IMG/VR virus record: IMGVR_UViG_3300046167_000060 | Coordinates: 1 to 35,752 of that record | Origin: a virus | Length of the DNA: 35,752 nucleotides | Direction: 5' to 3' (one strand) | In this document: positions 30,244 to 35,752 of the stretch, piece by piece | Layout of the letters: each line of letters opens with the position of its first letter | Position numbering within the stretch: position 1 is the stretch's first letter | Program-made: the position numbers and the translations under genes | Notes under the pieces: generated by a model | Databases searched by the model: none | What the model was told of the DNA's origin: nothing | What the model saw: the letters and a program-made list of their open reading frames with translations, nothing else

Positions 30244-30274
30244 AGTTTCCTCTAAAGTTACTGTGTATACTAAT

Positions 30275-30303
30275 AGTATATCATGTTTTTTCTTAGGTGT
30301 CAA
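30275..30303 (-). promoter_or_regulatory. Sigma70-type promoter with extended -10, driving head genes
   Basis: On the - strand: TTGACA (30298-30303), a 17-bp spacer, TATACT (30275-30280), and TG one base upstream of the -10 (TGATATACT). The -10 lies in a 15-bp palindrome (TATACTA-A-TAGTATA, 30266-30280). The -35 overlaps the upstream stop codon. The match to the bacterial consensus is near-perfect. It should strongly express the 84-aa, zinc-ribbon, scaffold and capsid genes up to the terminator at 27908. Confidence 0.8.
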
Positions 30304-30554
30304 GCTTTTTTTGTAGCCTTTCGTCTACGGCCTGACGCTGTTACTGCATGTTTAATTTTAGCTGGTCCTGTTTTACGTTTTGCAGAAGACTTCTTTTCTG
30401 CTGCTGTCATCTTAGATGCTACAGCTTTGGGTCTACAAGAAGGGTAAGGACGTTTACTTTTACTAGCAGACTTTCGTCCACATGCTTTACCTGTCTTAAC
30501 ATCAACCCAGTCTTCTTTAAACCACTTGGTTAAGCCTCCTTTGGCTTTACTCAT
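30300..30554 (-). CDS. DUF5872-like basic small protein (84 aa)
   Basis: ATG 30554 (MSKAKGGLTKWFKEDWVDV) is chosen because it is the family-like start; a GTG four codons upstream is less likely. The pattern GLTKWFKEDWVD...GRKS...YPSCRPKA fits a small phage family I know as DUF5872. It is extremely lysine-rich, with basic C-terminus RRRKATKKA. Nucleic-acid binding or a virion role is possible. It overlaps the next upstream gene by eight bases. Confidence 0.7.
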   Translation of the reverse strand: MSKAKGGLTKWFKEDWVDVKTGKACGRKSASKSKRPYPSCRPKAVASKMTAAEKKSSAKRKTGPAKIKHAVTASGRRRKATKKA

Positions 30555-30702
30555 AAGTACCACCACGTTTTTTGTACTCTTTAGTCAGCCATCCAGAAGC
30601 ATAAGCACTAGGCCAAACCTTATACTTGCGTTTAGCCTCTGCTTTAACTCGTGAGTACAAAGCCTTGTTTTTAGGTTTAGGACTACTTTTTGCCTTTGCC
30701 AT
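30547..30702 (-). CDS. Small basic protein (51 aa)
   Basis: A 51-codon frame (MAKAKSSPKPKNKALYSR...) with VWPSAYASGWLTKEYKKRG, the ending shared with small phage proteins that accompany DUF5872. It is very basic. It overlaps the downstream gene by eight bases and the upstream gene by 20, consistent with coupled translation. Probable role as for its neighbours: a small virion or nucleoid-like protein. No enzymatic signature. Confidence 0.65.
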   Translation of the reverse strand: MAKAKSSPKPKNKALYSRVKAEAKRKYKVWPSAYASGWLTKEYKKRGGTYE

Positions 30703-30946
30703 TTTTTACTCTCTTAACAGCAGCCTTCATCTTAGCGTCCATTTTCTTGTTACGCATTTGCTCTGCCATCTTCTTTTGCATAGCAGGACTAGGTGTCATA
30801 TTCTTTTCTCTTTTGTTTGCATCCCTAATACGAGCTTCTACTTCTTCTTGAGTAATTCGCTTTACGGGCTTTTTTGCTTTAGTCGCCGCTTTCTTTTTAG
30901 GGGGACGACCTACTTTACTTCCGTATGTTCCTTTTCCTTGTGGCAT
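30683..30946 (-). CDS. Lysine-rich small protein (87 aa)
   Basis: ATG 30946 has GGAGAG upstream and gives MPQGKGTYGSKVGRPPKKK; the frame extends further upstream only through the neighbouring gene's antisense reading. The product is almost half Lys/Arg in places (KKMDAKMKAAVKRVKNGKG) and carries one short GRPPKK AT-hook-like motif. DNA binding is plausible. The function is unknown. Confidence 0.7.
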   Translation of the reverse strand: MPQGKGTYGSKVGRPPKKKAATKAKKPVKRITQEEVEARIRDANKREKNMTPSPAMQKKMAEQMRNKKMDAKMKAAVKRVKNGKGKK

Positions 30947-30956
30947 ATTACTCTCC

Positions 30957-31238
30957 TTACCATTTAGATTTATTAGCCCAATAAGCGGCTGACATCTTCC
31001 CTTTTGAAATGTTCTTAGCATGTCTTGCCTTGAACGATTTACGCCTTGCTTTATCTTTTGCAGTAGTAGGATTTTTACCTGCGCCACTAACACCCTGCTG
31101 TCCATACCTAATAGTTTTAACCTTGTCGCCTTCCTTAGCAACAACTACATGAGACTTCTTAGGATGATTAGGCGTCCGCTTTGGTTTGTTGAACCCGCTT
31201 ACTCCTGCTCGTGCTAGTCTTGGGTCTTTCTTTGACAT
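30957..31238 (-). CDS. DUF6321-like conserved basic phage protein (93 aa)
   Basis: The sequence opens KKDPRLARAGVSGFNKPKRT and ends KGKMSAAYWANKSKW, a pattern I recall as conserved in many marine podoviruses next to the portal gene. It is strongly basic. The start overlaps the portal stop (TAATG), so it is translationally coupled to the portal. The role is unknown; it may bind DNA in the capsid or assist portal assembly. Confidence 0.75.
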   Translation of the reverse strand: MSKKDPRLARAGVSGFNKPKRTPNHPKKSHVVVAKEGDKVKTIRYGQQGVSGAGKNPTTAKDKARRKSFKARHAKNISKGKMSAAYWANKSKW

Positions 31239-31371
31239 TAGATAATCCCTCCACCTTGGTTTCCAGTTGGTTCAGCTGGTCCTCTAGGACTTTGAGGCGC
31301 TGGAACGTTCCTTTGAAGTGGTCGTTGACTTGGTCCAGCAGGGACTGCATTTCTTTTTGCGTTATTAACAT
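31168..31371 (-). CDS. Possible overprinted coiled-coil protein (67 aa)
   Basis: A 67-codon frame overlaps the last 134 bases of the portal gene and the first 71 of the next gene, in another frame of the same strand. It has AAGG eight bases before ATG 31371. The product looks like a genuine coiled coil (LLDQVNDHFKGTFQRLKVLE then DQLNQLETKVEGL) and a basic tail. The portal frame here is low-complexity (Pro/Gly/Gln), as expected where a second frame is constrained. It could still be a chance frame. Confidence 0.45.
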   Translation of the reverse strand: MLITQKEMQSLLDQVNDHFKGTFQRLKVLEDQLNQLETKVEGLSNVKERPKTSTSRSKRVQQTKADA

Positions 31372-33292
31372 TAGTCTTACCTTCTATTTGCTTTTCTTTG
31401 AGGAGAGTATCAGCCACTTTCATACGGCGTTCAAACTCTTTATCTTCAGCATCACCTTCACGAAGGTTTCGGGTGATAGCATTGATCTTATCTATTTCTA
31501 GTTCTTGAGGTACAACAGCAGCCTCAGCAGCTAACTTAGCGGCTCTAGCTTGTGACTCTTGAGCTTGTGCAGACAGTGCCTGAGTCTGAGATTGCTGGAA
31601 CTGCATTTGTAGTTGTTGTGCTTGTTGTTGCATTTGCTGTGCTTCAGGGTTAGGCTGTGAAGCTTGAGCCAATGCAGCAAGTAACTCTTCACGGTTAGAC
31701 AAGTTCATGTTGTCAACAACAGACTGTATTAGTGTATTGTACAACGGAGAGTCTTTACCCATAGTCTGTAACAACTGTACTAGCTGAGTTACTTCGTATT
31801 CTCTTGCAATAATACCAAGAGTACTACTAGCATTAAACTTATAGTCAGCCACGGGGTAGTTTTCTGGGTCAAACTGCATGTAACGATACGCTGCTTTCTT
31901 AACAAAAGGGATTAGGAAAGACTGTTGGAAGTTAATCAGTGTGCGTTTATGACGTTTAATAATAGCGCCAAGAGACATACTAATACCAGCGGCAGTACTC
32001 TCGCCATTAACCTGACCTGCGATTCCTGCTGAGTCAACGGCTCCTGTTGCTTGTTGTACCATCTGCTGCAAGGCTCCGGCCTGAGCAAAAGTAATTTGAT
32101 TAACTTGACCAAAGTTGAAAGGCTGTAAAACTTCACGAGGGTCTCCGTTAGTTAAAATCATTTTACCGGGTCGTACTTCTGGCTTAGAACCTCTAGGTAG
32201 TCGCGTAGCATCAATTGCCATCATAGGATGAATAGTAAGGCTTAATGCATCAATCCTTGCACGTAACTCAGTGTCAAGAGCTTTCTGACTGTTATAGCCT
32301 TTTTCACAGACACCACGGCCCCAGAAACGTCCGGGGACTACATCCCAAGGAAATGCAACAATAGGACGATCTTCCATCATGTAGGGGTTAGCTTCTGCTT
32401 TTAGTAACGTACCCCCGTTAGCGATCACTACAACGGCCTCTACGTACTTTGAATCAGACCCTTCCTCTTCTACCAGCTCTTCTATATCGTCGCTCATAGC
32501 GGAATCTAGAAGCTCTCGTGGCACTAAACCGTAGTACTTAGTAAGACGTACTTTGTCGTCACTGTAAACAGTAAGATCTTGGTCAGGTTCTAGGTCTGTA
32601 TCAGGTGCAGCAGAACCTACGTACACGTCTTTATACACGCCTTGTTCTTGTAACATCTCTACATGGTGTTTGCTGACAAACTCATCAACAGCTACACCCA
32701 TAGCATCCTCTACAGACGTTGCTACAGGGTCAATTAGAAAGTTCTGAGGCAGTACAGGTTTAAGCTTTACAACGACACGCTCAGTGATGTTAACACCAAC
32801 GGCTTGTAGATCACCTCCCATAACAGGTTGAGTTGCAGGAACCATTTCCTTCATCTCTTCAATAACAATCTCACCAATGCCTGTACCAAACACTGCTGAG
32901 TTAATAAGACATTCTGCAACGGCCTTACGTACCATACAGTTTTCAAAGTCTTCTGTAAGTTTGTTACGCAAGAACTGTACGTCTTGTCTGTCTGTATCAC
33001 CAAAGTTATCACTAACGTCAAACCACTTACCACGTCCAAACGTCGCTTCTTCTAACTCAGCAACATTAGACTCAACAGCCTGTTGTAATGCAGGAGAAAT
33101 AATACGGGAACGCTCAGACCCACGCTCACTGTCAGCAGCACTCCATTGACCACGCCATAATCTATAATATTCTTCAAATTTCTGTTCATAATTGCTTTCG
33201 TAGTTATCCCTCCAATCTTCACACTTGTTTATAACCCAATCTTCTAGAGACTCTTGGATCATCAATGGATCTTGTTCATATAGTTCAGTCAT
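31238..33292 (-). CDS. Portal protein
   Basis: This 684-residue protein has N-terminal and core patterns of podovirus portals: WRDNYESNYEQKFEEYYRLW, RSRIISPALQQAVESNVAEL, WDVVPGRFWGRGVCEKGYNS and AGIAGQVNGESTAAGISMSL. The C-terminal third is a Gln-rich helix and then a Pro/Gly-rich tail. Twelve copies should form the vertex ring for packaging and tail attachment. It lies between large terminase and small basic genes, one base after the terminase stop. Confidence 0.9.
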   Translation of the reverse strand: MTELYEQDPLMIQESLEDWVINKCEDWRDNYESNYEQKFEEYYRLWRGQWSAADSERGSERSRIISPALQQAVESNVAELEEATFGRGKWFDVSDNFGDTDRQDVQFLRNKLTEDFENCMVRKAVAECLINSAVFGTGIGEIVIEEMKEMVPATQPVMGGDLQAVGVNITERVVVKLKPVLPQNFLIDPVATSVEDAMGVAVDEFVSKHHVEMLQEQGVYKDVYVGSAAPDTDLEPDQDLTVYSDDKVRLTKYYGLVPRELLDSAMSDDIEELVEEEGSDSKYVEAVVVIANGGTLLKAEANPYMMEDRPIVAFPWDVVPGRFWGRGVCEKGYNSQKALDTELRARIDALSLTIHPMMAIDATRLPRGSKPEVRPGKMILTNGDPREVLQPFNFGQVNQITFAQAGALQQMVQQATGAVDSAGIAGQVNGESTAAGISMSLGAIIKRHKRTLINFQQSFLIPFVKKAAYRYMQFDPENYPVADYKFNASSTLGIIAREYEVTQLVQLLQTMGKDSPLYNTLIQSVVDNMNLSNREELLAALAQASQPNPEAQQMQQQAQQLQMQFQQSQTQALSAQAQESQARAAKLAAEAAVVPQELEIDKINAITRNLREGDAEDKEFERRMKVADTLLKEKQIEGKTNVNNAKRNAVPAGPSQRPLQRNVPAPQSPRGPAEPTGNQGGGII

Positions 33293-33293
33293 A

Positions 33294-34559
33294 TCAGTAT
33301 CCTGCTACAATATCTAAAATTTCAGGCTCATCGAAATCTATATCCCCTATACCATAAGGAACATTAGCTAATTGATCTATGTACGCAAGAGAGTCAACTA
33401 AATCGTCATGCGTCAATGGATCAGGAAACTGAAACAGTTGGTCAAGAAATCTACTGTTCCATTCGCCTTTGTTTAAGGTAATGGTGTTGTTTTCAAACCT
33501 ACCCTGTAACGCCCACATTACCCTGTCTGTTTTCTTCTTGTTACCGTGCGTTAGTTCTTCAATTCTAAAAAACTGTGCGTATTTCTTTTGTAAGTTAAGC
33601 AAGGGAGACATAACTGCCTGTTTAGCAATTCCCCTTTCGATGCCAACAGAAATAGGGCTGTAATCACGCACAGCTTGGAATATCTTGACGGCTGTTTCAT
33701 CTAATGTCCAACGCCCATATATAATGTTCTCTACGAACCAATCCCCGTCGTCTTCTACTTTAACTACAGATATAGCAGTCTCATCAAGTTTGGCATTCTT
33801 TGTACGTTTCTTACCTACTTCTTCAAAACCCGCCAAGTCGATTGCAATGTAGTAGTCACCCTCGTCAGGCTCTTCTCCAAAACTGACCCAGTCTTCTTTG
33901 AACATCTCCGAACCACGGGCTTCAAACGACGCCATAAACTCTTGACGAAACGCATAAGAAGACATAGACCTTTTAGCAATATCGATTTCATCCGGATCAA
34001 GAATAGGATTATCGTAAGAAGTAAAGTGCCAAGCTTTGTAAGTCGGATCATCATCTAGCTCCGCATATTTGTACAAGTCATAAAAATGGTTACGACCCAT
34101 CGGTGTCCCAATAAACATTGCACAGCCTTTTTGGTCAGCCAACGCAGGTCTTAGGATCTGTTCAAATACGTCAGGTTTCATGTCTGCGTACTCGTCCAGC
34201 ACTAGGAACTTTAACGACACCCCACGCATTGTCTCTGGTCTATCAGCCCCTTTGAGGCTAATGGTTGCTCCATTGACCAACTTGATTTGTAAATTATTGA
34301 TGTGGCTACCAGAGATAACAGGATTGCCAAGCTCAAGGAGAGTCTGCCACATGATGTCTCGTGCTTGTCCTTGTGTCGGCGCAACATAAAATACATGTCC
34401 TCTATCTGCTTGCAACGCATTAACAATTAACATCCATGCAGCAAGTCTGGACTTACCAGTACGTCGTCCTGCCGCTACTATTTTAAACCGTGTATCGTCT
34501 GCCCAAACGTCTTGTTGCCAAGGCAGTAGTTCAATGTTTAAATCCACTAATACGTCCAC
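33294..34559 (-). CDS. Terminase large subunit (packaging ATPase-nuclease)
   Basis: The 421-residue motor has Walker A at 29-37 (AAGRRTGKS), Walker B at 119-123 (LVLDE), a coupling motif (FIGTPMG, 149-155) and the RNase H-like nuclease with Asp241 (YIAIDLAGF). Later acidic residues in GIERGIAK and DLVDSLAY fit the nuclease site. It pumps DNA into the procapsid and cuts concatemers. It overlaps the lysin gene by 13 bases. Confidence 0.93.
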   Translation of the reverse strand: MDVLVDLNIELLPWQQDVWADDTRFKIVAAGRRTGKSRLAAWMLIVNALQADRGHVFYVAPTQGQARDIMWQTLLELGNPVISGSHINNLQIKLVNGATISLKGADRPETMRGVSLKFLVLDEYADMKPDVFEQILRPALADQKGCAMFIGTPMGRNHFYDLYKYAELDDDPTYKAWHFTSYDNPILDPDEIDIAKRSMSSYAFRQEFMASFEARGSEMFKEDWVSFGEEPDEGDYYIAIDLAGFEEVGKKRTKNAKLDETAISVVKVEDDGDWFVENIIYGRWTLDETAVKIFQAVRDYSPISVGIERGIAKQAVMSPLLNLQKKYAQFFRIEELTHGNKKKTDRVMWALQGRFENNTITLNKGEWNSRFLDQLFQFPDPLTHDDLVDSLAYIDQLANVPYGIGDIDFDEPEILDIVAGY

Positions 34560-34897
34560 ATAACAGGAGTAGATCCTCTTGTATCAACATGTACAAAGTC
34601 GTCAGCAATACCTATTCCTGTAAATCCTAGCTCAATAGCCTTTGTTACTATCTTAAGGCGAAACACGGCATTTGTTATTTTTATATCCGCCGCGATCCCC
34701 TGAGCGTGAGTGCCGGGTACTTCTTTCTTAGCCTCTATCGGATGATCAGTTGGGTGTCGATACCCACTGGTGATAGTGAAAGGAAACCCGCACGCGTCTC
34801 TTAACTCGTCCATCTTCTCTAGGAAGTCTTTCTCCATGTTGTTATGCCCAGTAACCTGACAATTAAACTCTGAAGGGTCAAAATGCTTAAGATTCAT
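34547..34897 (-). CDS. M15-family peptidase, putative endolysin
   Basis: The 116-residue enzyme has the M15 (D-Ala-D-Ala carboxypeptidase/VanY-like) zinc site: SGYRHP, His64 and Asp71 (GTHAQGIAADI) and His103 (FVHVDTR). It should cleave peptidoglycan peptides during lysis. No signal peptide is visible, so it needs the holin at 23258. It lies between the two terminase genes, away from the holin cassette, which is unusual. It overlaps both neighbours by 11-13 bases. Confidence 0.88.
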   Translation of the reverse strand: MNLKHFDPSEFNCQVTGHNNMEKDFLEKMDELRDACGFPFTITSGYRHPTDHPIEAKKEVPGTHAQGIAADIKITNAVFRLKIVTKAIELGFTGIGIADDFVHVDTRGSTPVMWTY

Positions 34898-35267
34898 CTA
34901 CTACTTCTCCTTCAATGATTGTAGGTTCAGGTACTTCTACCGCACCAACACCACTAATGTTGATCTGAATGGCGTTACGTCCACCATCTTTAACAATATC
35001 CTTCTCAAAAGCCGCAACAGGTAGTATTCTGTCCATAACAAGCTTCCACGCTGCCGCTTGATTCTTATGATCATGGTCTAATGCAGCGTCAAAGATAGTA
35101 TCAAGCACCTTTCTGGACTTCGGTGAAGCTAACATCCGTGCTTTGTATTCGTTAATAACAGCAGCGTCACCCTTTGGGCGACCAACAGCGTTGCGACTTC
35201 CTTTTTTAACAGAAGAAACATCGTTTTTACGTGGTCTTCCACGTTTCCGTTTAACAGGAACAGTCAT
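34887..35267 (-). CDS. Putative terminase small subunit (AT-hook-like DNA-binding)
   Basis: The 126-residue protein has two basic GRP motifs near the N-terminus (KRKRGRPRKN and AVGRPKGD), an AT-hook-like pattern. A central helical part follows (VLDTIFDAALDHDHKNQAAA), then an acidic C-terminus (IEGEVVDES). First gene of the late arm, upstream of the lysin and large terminase, so recognition of packaging DNA is the likely role. Identity as small terminase rests on position and DNA-binding features. GAGGG lies upstream of ATG 35267. Confidence 0.65.
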   Translation of the reverse strand: MTVPVKRKRGRPRKNDVSSVKKGSRNAVGRPKGDAAVINEYKARMLASPKSRKVLDTIFDAALDHDHKNQAAAWKLVMDRILPVAAFEKDIVKDGGRNAIQINISGVGAVEVPEPTIIEGEVVDES

Positions 35268-35274
35268 ATGACCC

Positions 35275-35378
35275 TCTTTAAAGACTCTTTAAAGATGCTT
35301 GTATGCCTTATAAGTTAAACATTTAATAATTATCATATAATATTTATCATATAAGGTGCAGTAAAGAATCTTTAAAGA
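35275..35378. repeat. TCTTTAAAGA palindromes in the late leader
   Basis: The perfect 10-bp palindrome TCTTTAAAGA occurs at 35275-35284, 35286-35295 (11 bp apart, one helical turn) and 35369-35378. Between them TTATCATATAA occurs twice (35330-35340, 35344-35354). All lie in the transcribed leader between the right-end promoter and the small terminase gene. They could be operator sites or RNA-processing signals. Confidence 0.6.
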
Positions 35379-35401
35379 GTAATTTCTAAGTCTATACTAA
35401 T

Positions 35402-35430
35402 AGTATATCATAAAAAATACTAAAAAGCAA
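35402..35430 (-). promoter_or_regulatory. Late promoter with extended -10, upstream of packaging genes
   Basis: On the - strand TATACT (35402-35407) is preceded by TGA (extended -10, TGATATACT). The -35 at 17 bp is weak (TTGCTT, 35425-35430). The sequence 35393-35411 is identical over 19 bases to the other late promoter at 30266-30284, including the 15-bp palindrome TATACTA-A-TAGTATA (35393-35407). The shared block suggests one regulator or holoenzyme acts on both. It starts the long - strand transcript. Confidence 0.7.
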
Positions 35431-35606
35431 TACCTTTGTTTAAAAAAAGTAATATATTTTACAAAGTACTTGACATTGTCCTTTAAACTGTACCAGCACG
35501 GTCCAGATTCTGCACCGCTTAGACCCTTTTGTTATATAGGTTTCTTGTTAGATAACTAGGGGTTATATTAAGGTTCAATTTCACTCTTTTTTGTATCTGA
35601 GAGGGA

Positions 35607-35752
35607 ACACACGCACACGCCGCAGTCACAGCCCCTCCCCCGGCCCAGTTATCCACAGGTTATCAACAAAGTTATCCACAGCTTAGTTCCAAAACAGAAC
35701 CTACTCAGTACCAAAACAGAACTAACTAGGTGAGGTGTGAGTGTCTAGGTTG
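35607..35752. repeat. Right copy of 146-bp direct terminal repeat
   Basis: Exact copy of 1-146, starting ACACACGCACACGCC and ending in GTGTCTAGGTTG. It includes a second copy of the DnaA-box cluster at 35649-35680. If the repeat is physical, a linear genome would carry an origin-like box cluster at both ends; if it is an assembly overlap, there is only one. Confidence 0.95.

Larger units (their letters stand above)
35268..35606. other. AT-rich right-end intergenic region
   Basis: No gene is seen. It is strongly AT-rich, holds the late promoter and the repeat set described separately, and adjoins the DnaA-box repeat. On the + strand a weak early-promoter candidate, TTTCTT-N17-TATATT (-10 at 35564-35569), points toward the terminal repeat; an isolated TTGACA lies at 35471-35476 without a matching -10. 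Easily melted AT-rich DNA next to DnaA boxes fits an unwinding element. Confidence 0.55.

Noticed and set aside
35471-35476. Consensus TTGACA on the + strand near the right end
   Set aside because: No acceptable -10 occurs 16-18 bp downstream, so no promoter is claimed.
1-35752. CRISPR arrays, tRNA genes, insertion sequences, integrase or phage RNA polymerase
   Set aside because: Looked for but none recognised; the repeats present are iterons, leaders or protein-coding repeats. A tRNAscan-SE run and profile search for RNA polymerase would settle this.

Overview
This window looks like one complete genome of a short-tailed (podovirus-like) lytic bacteriophage, about 35.6 kb. The first 146 bases recur exactly at the right end (1-146 = 35607-35752), so the sequence is either a linear genome with direct terminal repeats or a closed circle with an assembly overlap. 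The gene set (T7-type family A DNA polymerase, T7 gp4-type primase-helicase, 5'-3' exonuclease, endonuclease I, adenosylcobalamin-dependent ribonucleotide reductase, no phage RNA polymerase, no integrase) recalls marine podoviruses such as the cobavirus/Zobellviridae group. That placement is inference from gene content. The host is not identifiable from the sequence; the DnaA boxes and sigma70-type promoters suggest a proteobacterium.

Layout. Positions 1-768 hold no recognisable gene. They carry a three-box DnaA cluster inside the terminal repeat, a pair of 12-bp repeats 22 bp apart, a GGTAAC iteron cluster with a 16-bp palindrome, and a roughly 480-base unexplained leader. The + strand from 769 to 12943 is the early and replication arm. 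It begins with many tiny genes, five of which are preceded by an almost identical 16-base ribosome-binding module. Among them are a papain-like protease candidate, a GP88-like protein, and a 55-residue protein resembling sigma70 region 4. The replication block follows: primase-helicase (broken by a one-base frameshift), PD-(D/E)XK nuclease, DNA polymerase, ssDNA-binding protein, flap exonuclease, endonuclease I, metallophosphoesterase, DUF3310 protein and ribonucleotide reductase.

The - strand from 35267 down to 12940 is the virion and lysis arm. In order of transcription it encodes a small terminase candidate, M15 peptidase lysin, large terminase, portal, a run of very small basic proteins, a zinc-ribbon protein, scaffold, major capsid protein, an S74-type tail fibre, a membrane/holin cassette, a large coiled-coil protein, tail adaptor, nozzle-like protein and three large structural proteins that are probably internal or ejection proteins. 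The two arms converge at 12940-12943, where the stop codons overlap.

Regulation. Two - strand promoters share a 19-bp sequence with a 15-bp palindrome over an extended -10 (TGATATACT). One lies upstream of the packaging genes and one lies inside the head-gene operon. A hairpin plus T-run follows the capsid gene. With no phage RNA polymerase visible, transcription must use host RNA polymerase, which makes the small sigma-region-4-like protein the most interesting regulatory candidate here.
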